Origin: an uncultured Opitutia bacterium | GTDB lineage: Bacteria; Verrucomicrobiota; Verrucomicrobiia; Opitutales; Opitutaceae | NCBI GenBank assembly: GCA_903877135.1 | Contig: CAIRCN010000014.1 | Span: forward strand, 62,001 to 126,000 | Reading direction: 5' to 3' | DNA: 64,000 nucleotides | Part shown: in pieces, positions 37,175 through 44,688 of the stretch | How the letters are laid out: every line of letters starts with the position of its first letter | Position numbering within the stretch: position 1 is the stretch's first letter | Position numbers and translations under genes: made by a program | The notes under the pieces: generated by a model | Told to the model about the DNA's origin: nothing | Databases searched by the model: none | What the model saw: the letters and a program-made list of their open reading frames with translations, nothing else

Positions 37175-38598
37175 TGGCCCACGCCCAACACGCAGCCGCG
37201 CCGGCCATTCTTCAGGAAGTGAAACCCGCCGTGGTGCCCCGGGCGGTGCTCGTCCAGAACAACCGCAGCTTTGCATGGATCACGGATAAAATCTGCGGCA
37301 TCATCGAGGGCAAGACCCCCACCTGGTGGTGGGTCTGCTTCATCGTTGCGTGCTTTGTCGCGTCGTTCACGGTCGCAGGAATCACCTACCTCGTCGCGAC
37401 CGGCGTCGGCGTGTGGGGCCATCGCAGCCCGGTCAACTGGGGCTGGCCGATCGTCAACTTCGTCTTCTGGATCGGTATCGGCCATGCGGGCACGCTGATC
37501 TCGGCCATTCTGTGTCTGCTGCGCCAGAAGTGGCGCACGTCGATCAACCGCGCCGCCGAGGCCATGACGATCTTCGCCGTCGTCTGCGCTGGCATCTTCC
37601 CGGTCTTTCACGTCGGCCGCGTCTGGTATGCGTGGTTTCTCTTCCCGCTCCCGAACTCGAACCTGATCTGGCAGAACTTCCGCTCGCCGCTCGAGTGGGA
37701 CGTGTTCGCCGTCTCGACCTACGGCACGGTGTCGGTGCTGTTCTGGTATGTCGGGCTGATCCCGGACCTCGCGGTGCTCCGCGACCGTTTCTACGCGACG
37801 GGCAACAAGACCCGCTCGTTCCTCTACGGCCTCTTCGCCATGGGCTGGCGCGGCTCCAACCGCCACTGGAGCAACTACGAGATGGCCTACCTCATCCTGG
37901 CCGGCATCGCCACGCCGCTCGTGCTCTCCGTGCACACCATCGTGTCGTTCGACTTCGCCGTCTCGCTCATCCCCGGGTGGCACACGACCATCTTCCCTCC
38001 TTACTTCGTTGCCGGGGCCATTTTCTCCGGCTTCGGCATGGTGCTGACGCTCATGCTGCCCCTGCGCGCGATCTACCACCTCGAGGATCTGATCACGCAG
38101 TATCACATCGACTGCATGTGTAAGATCACCCTGGCGACCGGCACCATGGTCGGCTACGCCTACGCGATGGAGTTCTTCATCGCGTGGTATAGCGCGAACC
38201 CCTATGAAGGCTTCACCTTCATCAACCGCGCCTTCGGTCCCTACGCCTGGGCCTACTGGATCATGATCACCTGCAATGTGGTCACGCCCCAGCTCTTCTG
38301 GTTCAAGCGGGTGCGGACGAACACCACGCTCGTCTGGGTGCTCTCGATCTTCGTCAACGTCGGCATGTGGTTCGAGCGCTTCGTGATCATCTGCACCTCG
38401 CTCACCCGCGACTTCCTGCCGTCGAGCTGGGGCTATTTCAGTCCGACGATCGTGGATATCTTCACGTTCTTCGGCACGTTTGGCGTGTTTTCCGTGCTGT
38501 TCCTCCTCTTCATCCGGTTCCTGCCCATCATGCCGATGGCGGAAATTAAGGCCGTCACGCAGCAGGCCGACGTGCACTCCGGCTCCGACCACCACTAA
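37174..38598 (+). CDS. actC: alternative complex III subunit ActC, NrfD-like quinol-site membrane protein
   Basis: 474 residues with about ten transmembrane helices; the NrfD/PsrC superfamily subunit that contains the quinol-binding site and a proton path. Hallmarks: [82 protein letters not shown] and [20 protein letters not shown]-like stretches. Length normal. Starts within the actB stop. Confidence 0.95.
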   Translation: MAHAQHAAAPAILQEVKPAVVPRAVLVQNNRSFAWITDKICGIIEGKTPTWWWVCFIVACFVASFTVAGITYLVATGVGVWGHRSPVNWGWPIVNFVFWIGIGHAGTLISAILCLLRQKWRTSINRAAEAMTIFAVVCAGIFPVFHVGRVWYAWFLFPLPNSNLIWQNFRSPLEWDVFAVSTYGTVSVLFWYVGLIPDLAVLRDRFYATGNKTRSFLYGLFAMGWRGSNRHWSNYEMAYLILAGIATPLVLSVHTIVSFDFAVSLIPGWHTTIFPPYFVAGAIFSGFGMVLTLMLPLRAIYHLEDLITQYHIDCMCKITLATGTMVGYAYAMEFFIAWYSANPYEGFTFINRAFGPYAWAYWIMITCNVVTPQLFWFKRVRTNTTLVWVLSIFVNVGMWFERFVIICTSLTRDFLPSSWGYFSPTIVDIFTFFGTFGVFSVLFLLFIRFLPIMPMAEIKAVTQQADVHSGSDHH

Positions 38599-38610
38599 CC
38601 GCCCCGTCCC

Positions 38611-39144
38611 ATGTCCGCCCAACCCTATGGCTTGATCGCCACGTTCGAGACTCCCGCGGAGGTTTACCATGCGGCAGAGCAGGTGCGCGACGCCGGTTAC
38701 AAGCACTGGGATGTCATCTCCCCGTGCCCCATCCACGGGCTCGACAAGGCGATGGGCCTCAAGCGCTCCATCGTCCCGCGCATCTCACTCGCCGGCGGCA
38801 TCACCGGCTTCATCACCGGCATGACGCTGATCTGGTGGACCGACGCCTTCGACTATCCGCTTATCGTCGGCGGCAAGCCGCTGTTCAGCCCGATGTTCGC
38901 GTTCCCGGTTTCCTACGAGCTGACAATTCTCTTCACCGCCTTCGCGACGATCATCGGTATGTTTGTCGTCAACGGCCTCCCCATGCACTATCACCCGGTG
39001 CTCAAATACGACAAGATCCGGCGCGGGATGGACGACCAATTCTTCATCGTCATCGAGGCGCGCGATCCCCGTTTCAACGCCGCCAACACCGGCGTCCTGC
39101 TGCAGAAAATCGGCGGCAAGGAAATCACGGAGCTGGAGCCCTGA
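38611..39144 (+). CDS. actD: alternative complex III subunit ActD
   Basis: 177-residue DUF3341-type subunit. The cytosolic N-terminal part (GLIATFETPAEVYHAAEQVRD, DVISPCPIHGLDKAMGLKRS) is followed by two membrane helices (GGITGFITGMTLIWW and FAFPVSYELTILFTAFATIIGMFV). It has no redox motifs and stabilises the membrane arm. Family-typical length and position after actC, 12 bp apart. Confidence 0.92.
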   Translation: MSAQPYGLIATFETPAEVYHAAEQVRDAGYKHWDVISPCPIHGLDKAMGLKRSIVPRISLAGGITGFITGMTLIWWTDAFDYPLIVGGKPLFSPMFAFPVSYELTILFTAFATIIGMFVVNGLPMHYHPVLKYDKIRRGMDDQFFIVIEARDPRFNAANTGVLLQKIGGKEITELEP

Positions 39145-39147
39145 GCC

Positions 39148-39783
39148 ATGCGTAACGTTTACCTCGTCACAGCGTTTCTCGTGGTGCTCACGCTTTCCGT
39201 GCTGGGCTTTCGCGGCACTAAGTTCACCCATCCGCCGATGGACGTGTTTCCGGAGTGGGCGTTTCCGAGCATGCGCCACCAGCCGAAATACAAACCTCAG
39301 TCGGAGAGCCAATTCTTCGCCGACGGGCGCACTGACCGCCCGTTGCCCGCTGGCGTTGTCTCGCGCGACCCGCTCCGCAACGACGACGCGCTCTATCTCG
39401 GCAAAGCTGCCGACGGCACCTGGCTTCGCGGTTTCCCTGCGGCCGTCACCGTCGATGGCAAACTCATCGCCCGCGGCCGAGAGCGGTTCACGATCTACTG
39501 TTCGCCCTGCCACGGTGCGCTCGGCGATGGCAACGGCATCACGAAACAATACGGCATGGGCGCCACGCCCACCTACCATGACGACCGCCTCCGCCAGATG
39601 GCCGAGGGCGAAATCTTCAACACCATCACGCGCGGCAAAAACAACATGCTGTCCTACGCCGACAAACTGAAACCCGAGGACCGCTGGGCGGTGATCCTGT
39701 ACGTCCGTGCGCTCCAACGTGCGCAAACCGGCGCAGTGTCCGATGTCCCGGCCGCCCACCAACCGGAGCTTGGCCTAAAATGA
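39148..39783 (+). CDS. actE: alternative complex III subunit ActE, monohaem cytochrome c
   Basis: 211 residues with an N-terminal hydrophobic signal/anchor (NVYLVTAFLVVLTLSVLGF), then MDVFPEWAFPSMRHQPKYKPQ and one CxxCH motif (YCSPCHGALGDGNG). ActE accepts electrons from the ActA haems and hands them to a soluble or oxidase-bound cytochrome. The start is 3 bases after the actD stop. Overlaps actF by 4 bases. Confidence 0.93.
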   Translation: MRNVYLVTAFLVVLTLSVLGFRGTKFTHPPMDVFPEWAFPSMRHQPKYKPQSESQFFADGRTDRPLPAGVVSRDPLRNDDALYLGKAADGTWLRGFPAAVTVDGKLIARGRERFTIYCSPCHGALGDGNGITKQYGMGATPTYHDDRLRQMAEGEIFNTITRGKNNMLSYADKLKPEDRWAVILYVRALQRAQTGAVSDVPAAHQPELGLK

Positions 39784-41021
39784 GCACGCCCGCCGCCTCC
39801 GCCCCAGTTCATTCGACCGCCGCCCTCGCCCAAAAGGCGCTGGTCATCGGTCTCGCGGGCATCGTCCTCACTGCGCTTGGCATCTTGGTTTCCGGCCCGC
39901 AGGCCGTGGCCTACTCCTGGCTGGTGGGCATTTCGTATTGGACGGCGATCGCCATCGGCATGCTCCTGATGGTGCTGATCCACCACATTTTCGACGCCTC
40001 CTGGTCAGTCGTCCTCCGCCGCCAGCTCGAACACGGCCTCTCCGCCTTTAAGTGGCTCGCGCTCCTCTTCCTCCCGCTGGTCCTGGCGACGCTCTTTTAC
40101 CGGCTCGATCTCGTCTGGCCGTGGATGAATCCGGCGCACGCGCTGGCTGGCCACGAAACCGTCGCGGGCGACATTCTCTACACGAAGAAGTCGAGCTTCC
40201 TAAATCTGAAGACCTTCATCGGCATGACGGCGCTGTTCTTCGTGGTCTGGATCTGGCTTTCCGCCCGGCTGCGCAAGGCCTCGTTCACTCAGGACGCCGA
40301 CGGCGACGTCAAGTGGACGCGCATGAACCGCGTCACCGCCGCCATGGGCCTCCCGCTCGCGGCGCTCACGCTGACCTTCGCGGCGATCTACTGGATTAAG
40401 AGCCTCGAATACCACTGGTTCTCCACGATGTATGGCGTGTGGTTTTTCGCCAACTGCTTCCGTGGCGCCCTTTCTGTCAGCGTGCTCATCATGCTCTGGC
40501 TCTGGCGGCGCGGCGACTACAAGGGCATCCTCAACAACAACCACCTCCACAGCGTCGGCCAGCTCATGCTCGCCCTCACGGTGTTCTGGGCCTACGTGAC
40601 CTTTTCGCAGTATTTCCTGATCTGGAACGCCAACCTCCCAGAGGAAACCTTCTGGTATAACCTCCGCGAGTATGGCGACTGGTGGGGCACCGGCCTCGTG
40701 ATCCTCTTCGGCCACTTCGTCGTCCCGTTCCTCCTGCTGCTCTCCTACCGCTTCAAGGTTACCCACCGCACGATCCGCCGCATCGCCCTTTGGATTCTCG
40801 CTGTGATTTTGATCGACCTTTGTTACAACATTCTCCCGGCCATCAAGGACGCCGCCGGCCACCCGAAACCCTTCCTCTCGTTCAATCTCCTATGGGTGCT
40901 GACCTCCGTGATCGGCGTCGGCGGCATCTGCTGTTGGTCCTACTTCCGCAGTTTTCCGACCGCCAAACTCATTCCGATCCGCGACCCGCGCATCAACGAG
41001 TGCCTGACCCACCATGAGTGA
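39780..41021 (+). CDS. actF: alternative complex III subunit ActF
   Basis: 413-residue membrane protein of the NrfD superfamily, paralogous to ActC, with about ten helices: YSWLVGISYWTAIAIGMLLMVLIHHIFDASWSV, WLALLFLPLVLATLFY, FLNLKTFIGMTALFFVVWIWL, WFANCFRGALSVSVLIMLWLW, HSVGQLMLALTVFWAYVTFSQYFLIW and WWGTGLVILFGHFVVPFLLLL. It contributes to the membrane domain and proton path. Overlaps the following small gene by 8 bases, linking ACIII to the CcoN-like block. Confidence 0.93.
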   Translation: MSTPAASAPVHSTAALAQKALVIGLAGIVLTALGILVSGPQAVAYSWLVGISYWTAIAIGMLLMVLIHHIFDASWSVVLRRQLEHGLSAFKWLALLFLPLVLATLFYRLDLVWPWMNPAHALAGHETVAGDILYTKKSSFLNLKTFIGMTALFFVVWIWLSARLRKASFTQDADGDVKWTRMNRVTAAMGLPLAALTLTFAAIYWIKSLEYHWFSTMYGVWFFANCFRGALSVSVLIMLWLWRRGDYKGILNNNHLHSVGQLMLALTVFWAYVTFSQYFLIWNANLPEETFWYNLREYGDWWGTGLVILFGHFVVPFLLLLSYRFKVTHRTIRRIALWILAVILIDLCYNILPAIKDAAGHPKPFLSFNLLWVLTSVIGVGGICCWSYFRSFPTAKLIPIRDPRINECLTHHE

Positions 41022-41346
41022 GCCATCCTCCCAGTCCGCCCCGTTCCCCCTCGTGCTGACCGTGCTGGTCGGCTTCGCCCTGTTCCTCCTAGTCGTGGCC
41101 TTTGTCTATGTGCCGAGGCAGACCGGCACGTTCGTCGGCGACGGCATCCGCACAGCCGAACAGCGCCAGGCCAACCTCGCTGCGCTGCGCGCCAAGGAAC
41201 TCAAGCAGGCCACCACCTACGGCTGGGCCGACCAAAAGGCCGGCATCGTGCGCCTGCCGCTCGACCGCGCGATGGAACTCACCGTCCGTGATTTCGCCGC
41301 AAAACGGCAAACCCAGCAAATTCGTGACCTGCCTTCGCACTATTAA
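41014..41346 (+). CDS. small membrane protein between actF and the CcoN-like gene
   Basis: 110 residues: one membrane helix (FPLVLTVLVGFALFLLVVAFVYV), a charged helix (RTAEQRQANLAALRAKELKQ) and a periplasmic tail with YGWADQKAGIVRLPLDRAMELTVRDFAAK. The 'WxDxxxGIVRLPLDRAMEL' pattern recurs in small respiratory-operon proteins of other bacteria. No cofactor motif. It overlaps actF by 8 bases and precedes the CcoN-like gene by 11, so it is likely a subunit or assembly factor. Function not known. Confidence 0.75.
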   Translation: MSEPSSQSAPFPLVLTVLVGFALFLLVVAFVYVPRQTGTFVGDGIRTAEQRQANLAALRAKELKQATTYGWADQKAGIVRLPLDRAMELTVRDFAAKRQTQQIRDLPSHY

Positions 41347-41357
41347 TTTTTGATGCG

Positions 41358-42767
41358 ATGAACACCGCCTCCCAAGCCGAAGTCAGCGAAATCGACCCCT
41401 CCGCACGGTGCACGTTGACGCTGTTGATCGCCACCGCGCTCTTCTGGCTCGTTGTGAGCGGCGTGCTCGCGCTGCTCAATTTCATCCAGGCCTTCACCCC
41501 GACCTTCCTCGCTGACTGCCCGCTTTTCACCTACGGCCGCCTCCGGGCCCTGCAGGAAACCGCCTTCCTCTACGGCTGGGCCGCCAACGCCGGCGTCGCC
41601 GTCGCCCTCTGGCTCCTCGCCCGCCTCGGTGGCGCGCCCCAGCGCTCGCTCAACTGGACGCGCGCCGGCACGGTTTTCTGGAACGTCGGCGTCCTCGCCG
41701 GCCTGATCGGCATCGCGTGCGGCGAGGGCAGCTCCGCCGCCGGTCTGCACCTGCCGGGCTACATCCAGCCGCTCCTTCTGGTCGCGTTTGGCGCGATGGC
41801 CGTCCCCGGTGTCCTCGCGTGGACCGGCCGCAGCCGGCCCGTGACCTTCGCGGCGCAGTGGTATGCGGTCGCGGCCCTGTTCCTCTTCCCCTGGCTCTTT
41901 TCCGCCGCACAGGTGACGCTGCTCTGTGCGCCGGTGCGCGGTGTGCTGCAGGCCATCGCTGGCGGTTGGTTCGTGCAAGGCCTCTGGACCCTCTGGCTCG
42001 CGCCGCTCGCCCTCGCCGCGGCCTATTATCTCCTACCGAAGATCACCGGCCGCGTGATTCCCAACTACGATTTCGCCTCGTTCGGTTTCTGGACCCTGCT
42101 CGTCGTCGGCGGCTGGACGGGCGGGCGCCACCTTGTGGGCGGGCCGGTTCCCGCTTGGGTCGTCACCGTCGCCATCGTGTCCTGCACGCTGCTCCTGATC
42201 CACTACCTCGTCGTCGCCATCAATCTCCGCGGTGCGTTCGGCCAGCCGGGCGTCGTGCTCAAGTTCGTCGGCTTCGGCCTCGCCGCCTATCTGCTCGGCG
42301 GCCTCGCCGACGCTGTCACCGCGATGCGCAGTGTCGCCGTGCTCACGCAGTTCACCTGGTTCGCGCAGGCGCAAAGCCAGCTCGCCCTCGGGGGCGCCTT
42401 CTCGATGATCGTCTTCGGCGCGATTTATTTCCTGACGCCCCGCATCACCGGCCAGGCCTGGCTCTCCACGCCGCTCATCCGCGCCCACTACGCCGCCGCC
42501 GGGCTCGGCACCGTCGTCCTCATCGGCAGCCTCGCCGCCGCCGGCTGGGTGCAGGGCCACGACCTGGCCAACGCCAGCGTCTCTTTCGCCGACATCGCCG
42601 TCCACACGCGCCCGTGGCTCCAGACGGCCGCCGCCGCGCAGGCGCTGCTCGTCGTCGGCAACGCCCTCTTCGCGCTGCACTTCCTCCGCTCGGTCTGCCC
42701 CTGTAACGCCGGCGCCACGACCCTTCCCTTCCGCCAGCCTCCGACGATGGAGGCGTCCGCATCATGA
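41358..42767 (+). CDS. CcoN-like haem-copper oxidase subunit I lacking five of six metal-ligand histidines
   Basis: 469-residue, about 12-helix protein aligning with cbb3-oxidase subunit CcoN throughout (TYGRLRA..ETAF, AAYYLLPKITGRVI, FGAIYFLTPRITGQ). The redox sites are gone. In helix 2 the low-spin haem His is Gln66 (LRALQET for LRPLHT). The copper His of GHNAVGF is Gln207. The HH pair of GPHHLHY is Arg257-His258. The HVH pair that binds the two haems is Gln339-Ser340-Gln341. The position equivalent to the cross-linked Tyr before HH is Gly251. So it cannot bind haem b, b3 and CuB in the usual way. The reading frame is intact and coupled to neighbours. Probably a structural or quinone/proton-related partner of ACIII; the role is inference. 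Confidence 0.85.
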   Translation: MNTASQAEVSEIDPSARCTLTLLIATALFWLVVSGVLALLNFIQAFTPTFLADCPLFTYGRLRALQETAFLYGWAANAGVAVALWLLARLGGAPQRSLNWTRAGTVFWNVGVLAGLIGIACGEGSSAAGLHLPGYIQPLLLVAFGAMAVPGVLAWTGRSRPVTFAAQWYAVAALFLFPWLFSAAQVTLLCAPVRGVLQAIAGGWFVQGLWTLWLAPLALAAAYYLLPKITGRVIPNYDFASFGFWTLLVVGGWTGGRHLVGGPVPAWVVTVAIVSCTLLLIHYLVVAINLRGAFGQPGVVLKFVGFGLAAYLLGGLADAVTAMRSVAVLTQFTWFAQAQSQLALGGAFSMIVFGAIYFLTPRITGQAWLSTPLIRAHYAAAGLGTVVLIGSLAAAGWVQGHDLANASVSFADIAVHTRPWLQTAAAAQALLVVGNALFALHFLRSVCPCNAGATTLPFRQPPTMEASAS

Positions 42768-43405
42768 GAAACGGCCTGATTTTTTTCGTTGGCCTGTTTG
42801 CCGCCCTGCTCGCCTCGTGGGCCGGCGTCGTCCTTGGCTCCAACGCCCAGCTCGGCCGCCTCGCGCCCTACTACGACGAGAACGAAGGCAAGGCCTTCCC
42901 CGAGCGCGCCCCCGGCCTCGCCGCCCGCGGCCAGTTGGTTTACGATGACCTCGGTTGCGCCGCGTGCCACACCCAGCAGGTCCGCCGGCCCGGTTTCGGC
43001 AACGACAAGGCCCGCGGCTGGGGCGACCGCCAGAACGTCGCCCGCGACTACATCCACCAGACCCGCGTCCAGCTCGGCGCCAGCCGCCTCGGCCCCGACC
43101 TCGCCAACGTCGGCGCCCGCAAGCCCCCCTACGACGCCGAGGATTTCCTCAAACTCCTCTACACCGGCAACGGCGGCATGCCCGCCTACCGATTCCTCTT
43201 TGAGACCCGCGCCGTCGTCGGTCAGGTATCCGCCAAAGCCCTCCACTTCACCGGTGCTCTCGCCCCCGCCGCCGGCCGCGAACTCCTCCCGACCCGCCGC
43301 GCCGAGGCGCTGGTCGCCTACCTGCTCAGCTTGAACAACGCCTACGAATATCCCGAGGCCCGCCCCGTCGAGCCGGCCGCCGCCCAGGAAGGGACCAAGC
43401 CATGA
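42764..43405 (+). CDS. ccoO: CcoO-like monohaem cytochrome c
   Basis: 213 residues: an N-terminal membrane anchor (LIFFVGLFAALLASWAGVVLG) and one c-type haem, CAACHTQQVRRPG at Cys65-Cys68-His69, the CcoO signature CxxCHTQ. The axial Met is probably in GNGGMPAYRFLF. About 40 residues after the haem includes LGASRLGPDLANVG, also typical of CcoO. It overlaps the ligand-less CcoN-like gene by 4 bases, keeping the ccoN-ccoO order. In a normal cbb3 oxidase CcoO passes electrons to the binuclear centre; here no such centre exists, so it must pass them elsewhere. Symbol by homology only. Confidence 0.85.
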   Translation: MRNGLIFFVGLFAALLASWAGVVLGSNAQLGRLAPYYDENEGKAFPERAPGLAARGQLVYDDLGCAACHTQQVRRPGFGNDKARGWGDRQNVARDYIHQTRVQLGASRLGPDLANVGARKPPYDAEDFLKLLYTGNGGMPAYRFLFETRAVVGQVSAKALHFTGALAPAAGRELLPTRRAEALVAYLLSLNNAYEYPEARPVEPAAAQEGTKP

Positions 43406-44064
43406 GCGCCCCGTCCCCCCACGATCCCCGCCTCGAACAGGCCGGCGCCACCGACGAGAGCCTCCTCGCCGCCCACGAACAGGCGCTCGGCAAGAAGCCC
43501 GACGACAAGGCGCACTACAAGCTGCTGCCGCTCGCACTGCTGTTCATTTTCAGCGGCATCATCTTCTACGCCGGCACCTATCTCAACCATTACTCCGGCG
43601 GCTACAGTGCCGCGGTCTTCGACGAGAACGGCCATCCCGCCGCCGGCGCCGCGCCCGCCAAGATTGATCCCCTCGTCCTCGGTAAGAAAAACTACGAGCT
43701 CGTCTGCACCACCTGCCATCAGGCCACCGGCTTGGGCGTTCCCGGTGTCTATCCGCCCTTGGCCGGCTCAGAGTGGGTCAACGGTTCCGAGGAGCGGATG
43801 ATTCGCATCGTGGTTTACGGCCTCAAGGGCCCGCTGCACGTCAAGGGCGCCAATTTTGGTGCTGCCGCGATGCCCGTATTCGGCAAGGTCGCCGGCTCCG
43901 GCTACAACTGGAACGACGAAAAAATCGCCGCCGTGCTTTCTTACGTGCGCCAGGAATGGGGCAACAAGTCCGCTCCCATCACCGCTGACAAGGTAGCCGC
44001 CATCCGCGCCAAGGAAGGCGACCGCAAGGAATGGGCGCAGGACGAACTGCTCAAGCTACCTTGA
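43402..44064 (+). CDS. membrane-anchored monohaem cytochrome c (CcoP-position)
   Basis: 220 residues with a cytosolic N-terminus, one helix (LLPLALLFIFSGIIFYAGTYL) and a periplasmic class I cytochrome c domain: CTTCHQATGLGVPGVYPPLAG at Cys102-Cys105-His106 and probable Met ligand in GAAAMPVFG. It is similar to CoxB/CcoP-type donor cytochromes but has only one haem (true CcoP has two). Overlaps the CcoO-like gene by 4 bases. Last gene of the respiratory operon; no clear terminator follows. Confidence 0.88.
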   Translation: MSAPSPHDPRLEQAGATDESLLAAHEQALGKKPDDKAHYKLLPLALLFIFSGIIFYAGTYLNHYSGGYSAAVFDENGHPAAGAAPAKIDPLVLGKKNYELVCTTCHQATGLGVPGVYPPLAGSEWVNGSEERMIRIVVYGLKGPLHVKGANFGAAAMPVFGKVAGSGYNWNDEKIAAVLSYVRQEWGNKSAPITADKVAAIRAKEGDRKEWAQDELLKLP

Positions 44065-44688
44065 GCGTCATCGCCGCTCGGGCGCGGTTTTCCGCCGGCC
44101 GTGTCGCCTTGTGTCCCGGTGCGGATGCTCAGTGCCGCCTGTGCGCTCAACTGTGCGCGGACTGACCGAGAAACCGGCGTCGCGCCGAGTCGTTTCCGAG
44201 AGGCTCTCTTTGGAGCTCTATATGTTCGTGCCAAACAATCAGGGACGCGTCGGAGAGCCACTCCACGACCGCTGTGATAGCCATCGGCATGGCCCTCATC
44301 GGGGTGCCGTGCCCGAGTCCATGTCCCGCAACCACCAGCCGAAACAGACCCTGAGGTAATCGAAGGTTATGTCTTTTGTGGCATTCATTGGACGACGCGG
44401 TGGGCATCGCCCTCATGCTACCGCATCAAAATTCCCCGAAGCCACGCGCAATTTCCGCGTTAGATTGGGCAAGCGACGCACAGACGCTACTGGCGAACGC
44501 GACTAAAATACACCCGTGTCGCGCGTTTTGCCACCTGGTGAAACTCATCCCGCTGACAAGCGGAGTGGAGGGCACGGCGTTATCCCTTGCGGCGAGGCCT
44601 TGCGCCCTGTCATGCACCAACGAGCGGTTCTGACCCGTAAATCCGACCCGAAGCCCGTTGACTCCGCGAGAGTCGAAGGAGCGTCCTG
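44065..44688. other. 624-base region without a supported gene
   Basis: Between the respiratory operon and the signalling operon. Short frames at 44111-44359 and 44376-44633 show no recognisable protein and no ribosome site, so I do not call them. Short palindromes occur (for example GACTC-cgcga-GAGTC near 44660). The composition is less GC-rich and less codon-like than the flanks, so it may hold promoters and decayed sequence. An AAGGAG ribosome site (44677-44682) precedes the kinase start. Confidence 0.5.

Noticed and set aside
37081-38736. 551-codon minus-strand open frame opposite actC/actD
   Set aside because: Antisense shadow of GC-rich coding sequence; the product is Arg/Asp/Glu/His-rich without any domain, while the plus strand holds clear ActC and ActD.
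41358-42767. Active cbb3 oxidase subunit I
   Set aside because: Domain similarity suggests CcoN, but the ligand histidines are missing at aligned positions, so a functional oxidase is not supported.
44376-44633. 85-codon plus-strand frame in the 624-base gap
   Set aside because: No ribosome site, no recognisable domain, and composition unlike the neighbours.
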